Shown: positions 1 to 11,369 of the stretch, in pieces
Position numbering within the stretch: position 1 is the first letter of the stretch
How the letters are laid out: each line of letters opens with the position of its first letter
Assembly (NCBI RefSeq): GCF_020379485.1
Contig: NC_063443.1
Coordinates: 17,231,531 to 17,295,530, forward strand
DNA from: Brassica napus
Taxonomy: Eukaryota; Streptophyta; Magnoliopsida; Brassicales; Brassicaceae
Direction of reading: 5' to 3'
Length of the DNA: 64,000 bases
The notes under the pieces: generated by a model
Told to the model about the DNA's origin: nothing
What the model saw: only the letters and a program-made list of their open reading frames with translations
Databases searched by the model: none
Made by a program: the position numbers and the translations under genes

Positions 1-79
1 CTTGCATTATATATCGGTTATATAAGGTGATTTAGACATTATAATTAGGGAAATATAATATTTTATATTGATGAAGTCC

Positions 80-572
80 TAAGAACACTTCCATTGGAGG
101 TATCTACCATTAAAATTCTAAAATATATATATATATGTGTATTTATATATTAATATTCTTTCTGTTTTTTAATATAAGTCATTTTATGTTCTATATTATA
201 TGATTTTTTTCAGTTTTCTATGTAAAATTTATTAACACTTAATGATATATGACTAATGATAATATACTTTCTATTTTATTATTGGTTGATTTGTGGTTAG
301 GTAAATAATTAATGATGTTTTGTTTAGAAAATATATTAAAAAAAAATTTTAATCTATGTCCACAATTCTAAAATGACATATATTAAAAAAAGCGGAGGAA
401 GTATTTAATTGTGGTGTTACTAATTTTATGGAAAACTAATGTTTATAGAAATTTTAGTTTGGTTTTCCACAAAATTAATAACCCCACAATTAAATATTAG
501 TATTAATATATATACATAAATATATATTTTTTAGAACCTCAATGATAAAATTTCTCATTGGGGGTACTCTAA
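80..572. mobile_element. Foldback MITE (TAA target duplication) with a second MITE nested in its left arm
   Basis: The outer element is almost entirely a foldback. Its left end GAACACTTCCATTGG (83 onward) matches the reverse complement of its right end (GAGTACCCCCAATG, ending at 569), and TAA flanks it at 80-82 and 570-572. Left and right arms pair over about 110 bases once the block at about 156-401 is removed. That block has its own ends, TTCTTTCTGTTTTTTAATAT and the reverse complement CTTCCTCCGC..TTTTTAATAT, flanked by TA, which fits a Tc1/mariner (Stowaway-type) MITE. The outer element is PIF/Harbinger-like by its 3-bp duplication. Neither encodes a protein. Confidence 0.7.
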
Positions 573-851
573 GATCTATTAATATTTTTATTTTTGGTCC
601 TCTTTATAAAAAGAATGAGATGTTCTAAACAATTTTGAGCTTTCTGAATGGTTGATGATTTGACACGTGACAATTTACAAGCCTTGAGTTGACATGAATA
701 CGTGTATTTTTCGTAAGACTCTTCGCACACGCAATAGAAAACTCCAGAGTCTTTGATTACTATTAGGACTCTTGTTCTGTTTCGTTGTCAAAAACAAACA
801 TTTTCAATCGTTTGATCCTTTGATATCTACAGTAGACTAATTATATCCACA

Positions 852-3786
852 ATGGATTTAACGATGAACCTTCATAGCTTAAACCTTCGTTCTACGTTAT
901 TCACTAGTCCTCTTTCTTGCCCTACACCATCCACCCTCAAACTCTCCTCTGTTTCTAAACCTAGACGACGAGTAATTTTCAATATCAGAGCGACGAACGA
1001 GCTCGAGTCGCTCTTCTTGACAGAAGATCACGATCGTAAACCGATCGTTAAGCATTCAAACGACGGTGCGTCTGCGATATCTTCCGGAGTGAGACTTGAA
1101 AACATAAGCAAGAGGTACGAAGGCGTTACGGTGCTCAAGGACGTGAGCTGGGAAGTGAAGAAAGGCGAAAAGGTAGGGTTGATCGGCGTCAACGGCGCGG
1201 GCAAGACGACGCAGCTCAAGATAATCACCGGCCAAGAGGAACCCGATTCGGGGAACGTCATTAGAGCCAAACCCAATATGAAAGTCTCTTTCTTGAGTCA
1301 GGAGTTCGAGGTTTCGATGGGGAAGACAGTGAAGGAAGAGTTCATGAGTGCGTTTAACGAAGAGATGGAGATTTCGAGGAAGCTTGAGAAGTTGCAGAAG
1401 GGGATAGAGGGAGCTGTTGATGATTTAGACTTAATGGGAAGGTTACTAGACGAGTTTGATTCCTTGCAGAGAAGAGCTCAAGAGGTTGGTTTGGATTCTA
1501 TCGATGCGAAAGTCAGTAAGATAATGCCGGAGCTGGGGTTTTGTGAAGAGGATGCAGATAGGCTTGTGGCTTCTTTTAGCAGTGGGTGGCAAATGAGAAT
1601 GTCTCTTGGGAAGATCTTGCTTCAGGTATATGAATTAATTAATGATTCTTGTTACTGTTACAGCAGGTCCTGAGACTTTGTAGGCCTATTACCATTTTGG
1701 ATCCGAATGGTAACATGCGGAACAAGTGTGTTGCTATCCTAATAACAACAAAAATATATAGATACATATACCTAGTAGAGCTTTTTGTTACTATTATAGG
1801 TGTTAACATTCAGAGCTTTTGTAAGTTTAAATTTTTTTTTTTTTTTTTACAATTTGGAAGTTTATATATAATTTTTTTTTAAGTTTAGGGGTTATATAGA
1901 CCAATGCTTCACTAGCCTATGCTTATGACCGGCCATTTACTGAACCTATATAGCTAAAGTGTGAGTATTGTGTATAGGACCCAGATTTGCTGCTTTTGGA
2001 TGAACCAACGAATCATTTGGATCTTGAAACCATTGAGTGGCTTGAAGGCTACTTGAGTAAGCAAGATGTGCCCATGGTTATAATATCTCATGACAGAGCC
2101 TTTCTTGATCAGTTATGTACCAAGATTGTGGAAACCGAGATGGGTGTGTCCAGGACTTTTGTGGGCAACTACTCTCAGTATGTGATTTCAAAGGCAGAGT
2201 GGGTCGAAGCTCAGTATGCCGCTTGGGAGAAGCAACAGAAAGAGATTGAAGCAACAAAGGATTTGATCGGTAGACTAAGTGCTGGAGCAAACTCTGGTCG
2301 AGCTTCTTCTGCAGAGAAGGTAAAAATATAAACTAGCAGCAACGTTTTACTTACTACTTATCAAGCAGATGGTGTATAACTTTGTGTGATGAATAGAAAC
2401 TAGAGAAGCTCCAAGAAGGAGAGCAGATAGAGAAGCCGTTTCAGAGGAAGCAAATGAAGATTAGGTTTCCTGAATGTGGATTAAGTGGGAGATCTGTAGT
2501 TACTGTCAAGAATCTTGAATTTGGTTTTGAGGATAAGGTAAGATGATAAAATATACAAAACTAATATTATGGAAGATATTGTATTAAAAAAGTAAAAAAT
2601 AAAAATATAAAAAAGTTAAGAAAATGCTGTTGGATATACCTTTTACTACTTGTGTCTGGTCTCATGGTTTGATCTGTGTCTGATGCATGCAGATGCTATT
2701 CAACAAGGCAAATCTAGTGATAGAAAGAGGAGAGAAGATAGCTATTATTGGTCCAAACGGGTGCGGTAAAAGCACTTTGTTGAAACTGATTATGGGTTTC
2801 GAGAAGCCTTTGAGAGGTGAAGTGATTCTAGGGGAGCACAATGTATTGCCAAACTACTTCGAGCAGAATCAGGTTTGTTCTGTCATAAAGAAAGCGCTTA
2901 CTAGAGGGGATCATGAATATGGTTTTTACTCAGTTGTTGGTTTATAGGCAGAGGCTCTAGATTTGGATAAAACTGTGATTGAGACGGTTGTTGAAGCTGC
3001 TGTAGATTGGAGAATTGATGATATAAAAGGTCTTCTTGGTCGCTGCAACTTCAAAGCTGACATGTTTGATAGAAAGGTCTCTCTCTTGAGTGGTGGTGAG
3101 AAGGTAGTCTTGTGTTTTTATTTTTTTGCATTCACAATAGTACTTCTATTTGGTGTGTACTTCATGACCGTTTCTCTCTTAGGCACGCCTTGCTTTCTGC
3201 AAGTTCATGGTGAAGCCATCCACTCTACTCGTGTTGGATGAACCCACCAATCACTTAGACATACCTTCAAAAGAAATGCTCGAGGTTTCTTGTTCTTTCT
3301 CTTTTCTGTTGGCTAAAACTATTCTTGGAGGTTGAATAAGTTCTGATACTATGATTCCTTTTTCAATAGGAGGCGATAAATGAGTACAAAGGCACAGTCA
3401 TCACAGTCTCTCATGATCGATACTTCATTAAACAAATCGTCAACAGAGTTATTGAAGTCAGAGATGGTGGTTTAAAGGACTATGCAGGAGACTACAATGT
3501 AACAAAACATCTTCCAAGTTTCTTTCTTATCCACATTTGTCAAATTTGTTCATTCTAGATTTATCAAACATGAGATGTTTCTCAGTATTACCTGGAGAAG
3601 AATATGGAAGCAAGAGCCAAGGAGCTGGAGAGAGAAGCAGAACTGGAGGATAAAGCTCCAAAAGTGAAGGCAAAGTCAAAGATGTCAAAGGCTGAGAGAG
3701 AAGCACGGAAGAAGCAGAAGATGAGAGCGTTTCAAGCTTCCAAAAAGAAGTCAAAGTCCAGCAAAAATGCCAAGAGATGGAATTAA
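852..3786 (+). CDS. ABCF2: ABC transporter F family member 2-like, plastid-targeted ABCF ATPase
   Basis: Eight exons join in frame to 674 residues: 852-1625, 1978-2319, 2397-2537, 2693-2872, 2948-3103, 3183-3284, 3370-3498, 3586-3786. The protein has two ATP-binding cassettes and no membrane segments, as expected of soluble ABCF (GCN20/EttA-like) proteins, which act on ribosomes rather than in transport. Walker A motifs are GVNGAGKTT (about 112-120) and GPNGCGKST (about 439-447). Walker B motifs are [12 protein letters not shown] (about 261) and [12 protein letters not shown] (about 546). Signature-like segments are SFSSGW and LLSGGEK. The N-terminal 45 residues are Ser/Leu/Arg-rich and lack acidic residues after the start, which suggests a chloroplast transit peptide. 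The C-terminus is Lys-rich. Recalled similarity and gene order point to At5g09930; the paralogue ABCF5 is the alternative. Confidence 0.93.
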
Positions 3787-3977
3787 AGAAAAGCTTTACA
3801 CTTCTTCTAGCCTTAGGTGTATGTATAGTATAGTTCATCCATTCTTGATCCCGTGTAAAGATATGGTTTAGTTTCTTTGAAAACTTAGACCATCCTTTGT
3901 AAACTATAGTATTTAACATGAACATTCGAGGCGATGAGGACTATTCATGAGAATACAATGTTAGATGTGTGTAAATT

Positions 3978-4200
3978 GCATATGTTTCTCAGTAATTGCC
4001 TATGAATGTTGAAGCTGGAGAGCTGGAAAGAGCAGAAGAAGATGAAGTGAAAACATGTATCATTTCCAATAAAAGCTCCAAAGAGATGGAGTTGAAAGCT
4101 TCACAAGTAGCTTTATGTATATCATATTGCAAGCTTGGATCATACTTTGCAAATTACATTCATAATCATCCATTGTAAATTACATTCATTTAACATGAAG
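3978..4200 (+). pseudogene. Degenerate tandem copy of the ABCF2 last exon and 3' UTR
   Basis: This stretch resembles 3561-3925 in collinear order with small deletions. ATGTTTCTCAGTA, the end of the last ABCF2 intron and start of its last exon, recurs near 3980. It is followed by GAGCTGGA-rich coding-like sequence, AGCTCCAAA, then 3' UTR words (TATGTATA, CATCC-TTGTAAA, ATTTAACATGAA). The reading frame has decayed. It looks like an old local duplication of the gene's tail and carries no domain of its own. Confidence 0.55.
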
Positions 4201-4326
4201 GTATAATATCCGGAGATACTTAAAAGCTTTATAATTTCAGACATGAAAAATTAAATCCAGACATCATCAGCTAAAAGACACCCCCTGATGTATGCTTATA
4301 ATCTTTAATCTTGAGAATGTTTTGCA

Positions 4327-5340
4327 CTACTCGAATCTCTTGACCAGGGAGAGATCATTGAGCATCTTCTCAATTGCTTCATCACTATGAGCTCTTCCTT
4401 TTGTCTACACACAAAAAGAAGCTTACATCATCTCATAAGTCGACAGACATAACAAGGCTATCTGAACTCCACTGAACAGAAGAAGGTAGATTATTTTTTT
4501 ATACCTTAAGAGAAGGAACCATAGCCACTGCTTCTTCAGCGGTTTCAGGACAGAGATTGCCAAGGACACAGAGCTGTTCAATGCAATGGTTTTAAAGTCT
4601 TGTGTCAAAAAAAAAACGACTTAGCTGATGACAAAAAAAAGGCAATCTCAAAAAGATTCAACATCTTACCTCAAACTCAGTGAGTTGATGTCTACTCAGT
4701 ATTCTGTGGAATTTGAGTTAAGGTAAACCATGTTGCAGTCAAAATCATAAGCCATTCTCACAAAAAAAAGCAGAATCAAAGCATTTTAACGAAGATGCAA
4801 GCATGACAAAGCGCAACACATAGGTTAAATACTACAAAGAAAAAACTAATTAACAAAGAGGATACTCTCGAACTTGTCGAACAGCATCTGGATTCTTGTA
4901 GCGGCTAAAACGCTTCACATACTGCAACGACTTCTCAAACACTCTGCAAGGAGAAAATATTGATTTTTTTTTTCAATTCCTACAAGATCGAGAAGGTTCT
5001 CTGCTAGTATACAGTGAATCATTATGAAAGACAAAACTTACTGCGAGACTTGGTTCATGGGATCCTCGGAGACCAGCTGAAGCTGTTCATACTTGTGCTC
5101 AAGGATCAAAGACACTTCACAGTTCATTAAACACTTTGCCTTCAAAAACTCTATTGCCAGAAACAACCAAACCCATTAAGAAAGGACAATACTTTTCAAT
5201 TGTATTGCACTAAGATAAATTCGAATGAAAAGAAAAAAGCTCTTATTTTTGTGAACAATGGAGAAGGAAATAGAGAGGTAGGTACCGTCTCCGATCTTGA
5301 GCTCGGCGGCGTTCTCTTCTTCTTCTCCGACTCCGGACAT
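4327..5340 (-). CDS. NRPB4: RNA polymerase II subunit RPB4
   Basis: Six exons on the minus strand: 5340-5286, 5150-5042, 4943-4866, 4703-4670, 4573-4505, 4404-4327. They join in frame to 140 residues, the usual size of plant Rpb4. The protein begins MSGVGEEE and ends LSLVKRFE. The segment LEHKYEQLQ and the helical run FEKSLQYVKRFSRYKNP fit the Rpb4 HRDC-like fold. Rpb4 pairs with Rpb7 to form the Pol II stalk, which contributes to initiation and mRNA handling in the nucleus. The gene diverges from RPN5, with about 600 bases between the two starts. Exons are short and were not obvious from open frames alone. Gene order agrees with At5g09920. Confidence 0.92.
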
Positions 5341-5948
5341 GGCGAGTGAAGGATATTGAACCCTAAGCTTTTCTTTTCTCGTCCCGACAGCGAAACAAGC
5401 AAAGCTACTTTTCTTTAGGTAGCAAAACTATTTATAGACAAAAAAAAAAAGTTAATTAGCAAAAGCTAAAAATTTATAATTTTCAAAATTCCTGATTAAC
5501 CGGTGAAATAAATAAATAGTAATGATGTGATTTTAGTTAAATAATTTTCAAAATTCCTGATTAACCGGTGTTATTTTCGCTAATGTATAGTATAACCATA
5601 GTTTTTTCTTGACATATGATGTAAAAATATAATTTTTTTTTGATCAGATAAAAATATGTTAAATCAGCAGATTGCTTACCAAACCGGATTTTGTACCAAA
5701 CCAAACCAAAACCATAGTATATATAAGCTGAAAGCAAATTACTTAATGGCCCAACAGTGGCCCATTAAGGATTATCGGCCGAAGAATCTGAGATTTCTTG
5801 TTCAAGGGGTTGGGGACTTTGCGATTTCTCTCAGTGCTCGGCAACTTCATAAGCTCTTTCTCTCTCTCTCTCTATCGCCTCCTTTCTCCGTTCCGTCACC
5901 ATAACCTCAACTATTCTTGCTTCGAGTTGACTCATTGCGGTTTCTGCG
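5341..5948. promoter_or_regulatory. Divergent promoter region between NRPB4 and RPN5
   Basis: About 600 bases separate the NRPB4 and RPN5 starts, so regulatory sequence is probably shared. Two GGCCCA-type site II elements lie at about 5746-5766 (ATGGCCCAAC and TGGCCCATTA); such motifs are common upstream of plant growth and housekeeping genes. A perfect 29-base direct repeat at 5477-5505 and 5542-5570 (core CCTGATTAACCGGTG) has unknown meaning. A CT-rich run near 5850-5890 is probably RPN5 leader. Confidence 0.5.
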
Positions 5949-8197
5949 ATGGCGAGTTTTCGAATTCTCAGATCTGTTATTTTACCTTTTTATCGATGAA
6001 TTGTACATCTCATTCCGTTTTGTAGTTTGAATCTCAGGGAGACAGCGGGAACCTCGAGGCGTCGATAGATCGGCTTCTGAATGAAGAGAAGCAGATGAGG
6101 CTCGCGGAGAACGTCGCCGGGACGAGGAAAGCCGCGACTGAGATTCTCCAGCTCTGTTTCGAAGCTAAGGACTGGAAGCTTCTCAACGAGCAGATTCTCA
6201 ACCTCTCCAAGAAACGTGGCCAGCTTAAACAGGTATACACTTCGATTGAGAGCTCGCTCGTATTGAACATGGAGCTTTTTCAGATTGTTACATTGTGAAC
6301 TTGCAGGCTGTGCAATCGATGGTGCAGCAAGCTATGCAGTATATCGATCAGACTCCAGATATTGAAACTCGGATTGAGCTTATTAAGACGTTGAACAATG
6401 TGTCTGCTGGAAAGGTAAACTGATGTTGTTTGGTATCTTCATCATATCGTTTTGTGTAATTGTTATCATTTGAACTTCGTATGTGTAGATATATGTTGAA
6501 ATTGAGAGGGCTCGGCTGACAAGGAAGCTTGCTAAGATTAAGGAAGACCAGGGTCAGATCGCTGAGGCTGCAGATCTTATGCAAGAAGTTGCTGTAAGCT
6601 TTTTTACTACTTGATCCAGTGGAAATCCATTTTATTAAGTTAATCTCTGAAATGTGATGCTTTATAACAGGTGGAGACATTTGGCGCTATGGCCAAAACT
6701 GAGAAAATTGCATTTATCCTTGAACAAGTAAGGACTTACTCTGTATTGTTGTTTAGTATGATCTATTGGTCTCATTTTTTGTGCTAACTTATTTTTGTGT
6801 AATTTTCAAGGTCCGTTTGTGCTTGGATCGTCAAGATTATGTACGTGCACAAATCTTATCTAGGAAGATCAATCCTAGAGTTTTTGATGCAGATACAAAA
6901 AAAGATAAGAAGAAACCCAAGGAAGGTGAGAACATTGTAGAGGAGGCTCCTGCTGATATACCGACTTTGTTGGAGCTCAAGAGAATTTACTATGAGCTAA
7001 TGATTAGGTAAAGTTTCTCTACCAGCACTGTTTTTGATTTGTGTTATGTGTCAATTTTGTAAGTTCTTTTCACTCACCAATGATTTGTTACATTTAGTTG
7101 CATTATATCCACATTGAGGTCTTTCTTTGGCCTTGTCGTCTTCTATAAATAATAGTTTGAAACACAACCATGTAGGTACTATTCTCATAACAATGAGTAC
7201 CTTGAAATCTGCCGTAGCTACAAGTCAATATATGACATCCCTTCTGTTAAAGAAACCCCAGAGCAGTGGATTCCAGTAAGCATCATACCATTGGTTCGGT
7301 GTTTAAGTATAATATACATTCTGTGGTTACTGGTTAGTCTAAGAGTATCTTCTCTTTTGATTTTCAAACAAAAGATCCTGAGGAAGATCTGCTGGTTCTT
7401 GGTCTTGGCACCGCATGATCCAATGCAATCAAGCTTGCTCAATGCAACTTTGGAAGATAAGAACTTAACCGAAATTCCTGATTTCAAGTACTTTTTTTCC
7501 TCCATAAACTTTTTTTTTTACGGTTGTTTTGGTTTCATATGAGTAGTCTCTTATGTTTTATATTGTTTGATCCAGGATGCTTCTAAAACAGGTAGTGACA
7601 ATGGAGGTTATTCAATGGACAGCTCTTTGGAACAAATACAAGGGTGAGTTTGAGAACGAGAAAAGCATGGTTGGAGGCTCTCTGGGTGACAAAGCTGGTG
7701 AAGATCTGAAATTGAGAATCATTGAACATGTAAGCCTCTCCTTGATAATCATTGTTGTTGGCTATGGCAGTTGCTGTTATTAATTTTCTGATTTCGTCTT
7801 TTTAATCTGCAGAATATTCTCGTTGTCTCTAAGTACTACTCAAGGATAACCTTGAAGAGACTTGCAGAGCTTTTATGCCTAAGCATTGAGGTAATTTGAT
7901 CGGTTCTCTCTAATTGTATCAGATGCTTCTCATTTCTTAAGCGCTTTATACAATTGTATTCTGTTGGAATGATTTCAGGAGGCGGAGAAGTATCTCTCAG
8001 AGATGGTTGTGTCGAAGGCACTGATTGCAAAAATAGACAGACCATCAGGAATCGTGTGCTTCCAGATCGCAAAGGACAGCAACGAGATTCTCAACTCGTG
8101 GGCGGTGAATTTGGAGAAGCTCTTGGATCTTGTTGAAAAGAGTTGCCACCAAATCCACAAGGAAACCATGGTTCACAAAGCCGTACTGAGATCTTGA
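5949..8197 (+). CDS. RPN5A: 26S proteasome non-ATPase regulatory subunit RPN5
   Basis: Ten exons are certain: 6038-6232, 6307-6414, 6489-6593, 6671-6727, 6811-7007, 7176-7275, 7375-7487, 7576-7729, 7813-7890, 7979-8197. They encode 441 residues starting [20 protein letters not shown]5 is a lid scaffold subunit; the PCI domain lies roughly at residues 300-420 and the end is [18 protein letters not shown]. The start is the weak point, because no ATG is in frame in the first certain exon. A start at 5949 followed at once by a GC-AG intron (ATG|GCGAGT..CAG|GGA) gives 442 residues, the length I recall for Arabidopsis RPN5A. A GT donor at 5976 gives a longer N-terminus. Gene order points to At5g09900 rather than RPN5B. 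Confidence 0.93.
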
Positions 8198-8541
8198 ACA
8201 TGTCGTTTATTGGTTTTTCGTGAAACCTTTTTTAAGGATCTTCGTTGAGTTATTAGCGTCTTTGTGTGAAAGAAAAAAAAAACTCAGAAACAGTTGTTTC
8301 CTTGGCAAGACTTGAAAAATGTAGTTCTGTACACTAGTGGAGTTTTTGCCACTTCTTGGTTTTATCAGTCATCTGTTTTCTTCAGAGTATTGATTGTTGG
8401 TGCATTATTCTTGTTAAAAATTAACCAACATAATCATAAAAGTTCAGAAATTTGATTATAATAATTAAGAACATTTCGTTTATAATTTTTAAAGTATTTA
8501 CATAGCTAGTTATTTTATGAAAACTTTCCAACTAATAACTA
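8198..8541. other. RPN5 3' flank
   Basis: AT-rich sequence between the RPN5 stop and the first Helitron. It should hold the RPN5 3' UTR and poly(A) site. I see no gene or repeat here. Confidence 0.5.
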
Positions 8542-8889
8542 CTAGCAGCTTAACCCCCGCGCAAGCGCGGGGTTGTTGACATGGTTGTTGGTTCTTCTAT
8601 CTCAAATTTCTGCAGGTGATGATCTCAATGAAACTTTACTTTGTTATACACATAACGTAATTGAGAATTCAAGTTGAGAAAATCCTAAGCTATAAGTAAA
8701 TTTTAAGTTATAAAATTATTTTTCTCTATTTGTATTTTACTAAGTGCACTAATATAATTGTCAACACAGACCTTTTTCAAAAAAAGAAAAAAAAAACATA
8801 CAAACCAAACTTATTCTTAGGGACAAACACATAAATTAAAGACAGAGTTCCCAAAAAGACAAAAGAATTAACAAAGTACATGGCAGTGA

Positions 8890-10570
8890 ATATCATCAAT
8901 AATCTCGAAGGTTATCCCAGTCATGTCAACTTCAAGCTTCTTAGTCTTTGACAGAATCAAAGAAAACCTGAAGCATCAACAAAAACACACAGGGACTCAA
9001 ATTAAAAAGAAAAAGTTATCAAATAGACGTAGAGAAGAAACTGAAGTACCTTACCATGTAGTTGTCTGAAGATGGCAATGTGTGCACGTGCATAAAATGC
9101 ATGCGAGCTTCATAAATTGACTTCCCAAAAAAATGTAAGAACTTCTTGGATCATTCGCAGATGTGGAGTCTGTGCGTATAAAGTAGCATTTAACTCCTGT
9201 TGTAGAAAAGTCTTTCTTATTTTTTTCTTTTCCACCATCTTTGAAAACTATTCACCAGAATAAAGAATATTTAACAACGAAGAAGTGTAGTATGTGTTGT
9301 GACATGAACAGAAAATAGAGAGGAAAGAGACCCACCAAACAATTGATAACGGCGTAACCCAATCTTGATACCATTCTTGGCAATCCTTTTGTATGCAGAG
9401 TAAGGGTCTATACTACAAGTTGACGAATTTTTCTGGAGATCCTCAAATACGACCGTCAAAACATTATCATCACCCAAGACCTTTTGCAAGTATGTTCCAA
9501 CGGGTTCAAGAGACAAGAAGAAGTCCCTGTCAAAACACTGTCTACAAGCACATCGAGTCAAGGACTCTATTGTCCTCACCAAGCTACTATGTGTAATAGA
9601 CATAAGATAGAAACTTGCAAAAGAATTGCTTCAACACAAAAGTACACATGCAACATGGGAATATATGCAAACACAAAATATAAGAGTTGAAGAGTAGTGA
9701 AATGAACCTTGAACGTGTAACTTCCATCTGAAGCTACATGACACTGGTAGTAATGATGAGTCTTGCCAGTGTCCCAATCGAGTGACTGAAGAAACAGAAG
9801 AAGCATGTAAGACCCCACAGTGAAAAATATGCATGTAGTAGACTTTTGTTGTCAATCCACCAAATAGAACTCAAAATCAGGCAGACATACCAATCTACGG
9901 TCAGTTGGGGAACAATAATCCTTTCCCAAGTGTTCCCAAACCGCAACTTCAAATGCAACTATAGACAAATCCTTCCATCCTTGGATCTCTTCGGCAGTTA
10001 TTTTAACCTGACCCAAATTTTTCATGTTTAACATCAAAAAGGTAACTCTTACCACAACTAATCACTTAAAATAGATTAAACTGATGACAAGAAAAGTAGA
10101 AAACTTGCAGGCACAAACACATACCCAGGAATGCCTTGTTAAACTCAAGTTCACTCAAAGCTAAGAGCTGAGGAAGAATGTGCAGAGATTCACCATAGCT
10201 TTGTATTCTCAAAGAAACAACAGATATCTCTTCTACAATCAGAGCAACAATCACAGTCAATTACAAATGATACAATAGAAAGACTCTGCTTTTGATACTT
10301 TACCTTGAGGCTTTGCCGGAGAGCTTGAAATAGTAATCGTAAGCTTAGAGAGGACGAAGCGGTCGAGGTTGGACATCACCCGGAATTAAAAGCTTTCTTG
10401 AGCAAATCGAAAGCTAACTCCGCAGGGATCGAAGGAAGTCTCTGCCTCGACTCGTCGTTTATGGGAGGACATTTGTGCTTGCTGTAGATTTTCTCCAACA
10501 CGGTTTGAGCCTACTCGGAAGAACGCTCACTGATCTCTGCGAAGTAGAACTTATCATTTTTTCTACCGTT
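8890..10570 (-). pseudogene. RDR3/4/5-type RNA-dependent RNA polymerase gene fragment inside Helitron 1
   Basis: Exon-like segments on the minus strand read in order like the N-terminal half of plant gamma-clade RDR proteins. They are PAELAFDLLKKAFNSG (about 10430-10385), ISNLDRFVLSKLTI (about 10376), HILPQLLALSELEFNKAFL (about 10180-10120), an AEEIQGWKDLS..AVWEHLG..YCSPTDRR segment (about 10000-9900), DWDTGKTHHYYQCHVASDG (about 9780-9720), YLQKVLGDDNVLTVVFEDL..GIKIGLRRYQLFG (about 9490-9340), EARMHFMHVHTLPSSDNYM (about 9115-9055), and RFSLILSKTKKLEVDMTG (about 8970-8915). Introns are largely retained, so capture was at the DNA level. A TAG lies in frame near 10515, and the frame shifts near 10380. 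The catalytic DLDGD region is missing. It cannot encode an active polymerase. Confidence 0.72.
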
Positions 10571-10639
10571 ACTTTCCATGTCACTGCTTTCCCCTCTTCT
10601 GTAACTGATCACTGGTTAATCAGACAAAATCGTGAGACA

Positions 10640-11073
10640 GACCACCAAACCTGGTATTGTAGGTGTCGGCAAGACATCAGTTTCAGGGTTGGTGTCGGCT
10701 TCAAGAGAGATCTCCATCACAGACATCGGCTTCTCGGCATCCATATCTTGCGGATAAGAGGATCCAAGCTCCAGCTCTCCAGATTCCGATCCAGGATCCG
10801 AAACCGGTCCTTGATTATCAATGGAACCTCGCTCGCCGATGAAGACCCCGCCGTTTCCACCGTCGCCTACGTTATAAAAAAAAACTGATTTGAAACCAAA
10901 AGTAAAAGAAACTCAGATTCGGACAAGAACTAACGTACATATTCAATAGCGGTATCGATCTTGACCTTAGATCGCTTGGTAAAGAGTGGAGATGATGAAG
11001 ACGGTTCAAGAGATGAAGAAGAAGAAGAACAGAAACGTCTGGAAGATGAAGAGCTACGACTGGTCACAACCAT
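10640..11073 (-). pseudogene. 5' end of an AAA-type ATPase gene captured in Helitron 1
   Basis: An ATG at 11073 opens a Ser-rich exon (11073-10939) that includes FTKRSKVKIDTAIEY and ends at a GT donor. After a short intron, a second exon near 10884-10648 includes SGELELGSS, DMDAEKPMSVMEISLE and NPETDVLPTPTIPG, then a GT donor. This resembles, from memory, the N-terminus of the FHA/AAA ATPases related to At4g02480 and At1g02890. Nothing of the FHA or AAA domains follows; the sequence passes directly into the RDR fragment. The original start codon and possibly promoter lie in the element, so a chimeric transcript is possible. Confidence 0.5.
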
Positions 11074-11369
11074 GTCCTTTTTTTCTCATGATTTTTTTTT
11101 TCAATCTCGATCTTGTTCCCGATTGGCGATATAAGGAAAGAGACGGAATCAAAAATATCAGAGTGACTTTATGTAAATGAGAAGAACAACAGAACCAAAC
11201 GAATCGTCTTCATCATATCTATGTGATAACCAAACCGGACAGTAAATCATATGTATTTAATAACTAAACAAAACGTGATAACCAAACCGGACATGGGACC
11301 CACAAATATAAAGGAACCGCTGACGTGGACACCTTTAGGAGCCTTGAAAGTGGCTCATTATAATGTTGA

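Larger units (their letters stand above)
8542..11369 (-). mobile_element. Non-autonomous Helitron 1 with captured gene pieces
   Basis: Read on the minus strand, the element starts TCAACATTATAATGAGCCAC at 11369 and ends with the hairpin CCCCGCGCTTGCGCGGGG followed by GTTAAGCTGCTAG at 8542. These are the expected Helitron features: 5' TC, a GC-rich palindrome 10-12 bases before the end, 3' CTAG, and a flanking T at 8541. The 5' subterminal block CGCTGACGTGGACACC..GGAGCC matches the 5' end of Helitron 2. No Rep/helicase gene is present, so it needs help in trans. The interior holds fragments of two host genes. There is no gap between it and Helitron 2. Confidence 0.8.

Noticed and set aside
10475..10888. 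Plus-strand open frame of 137 codons
   Set aside because: It is antisense to the captured AAA-ATPase and RDR pieces in Helitron 1, which carry recognisable protein similarity on the minus strand.
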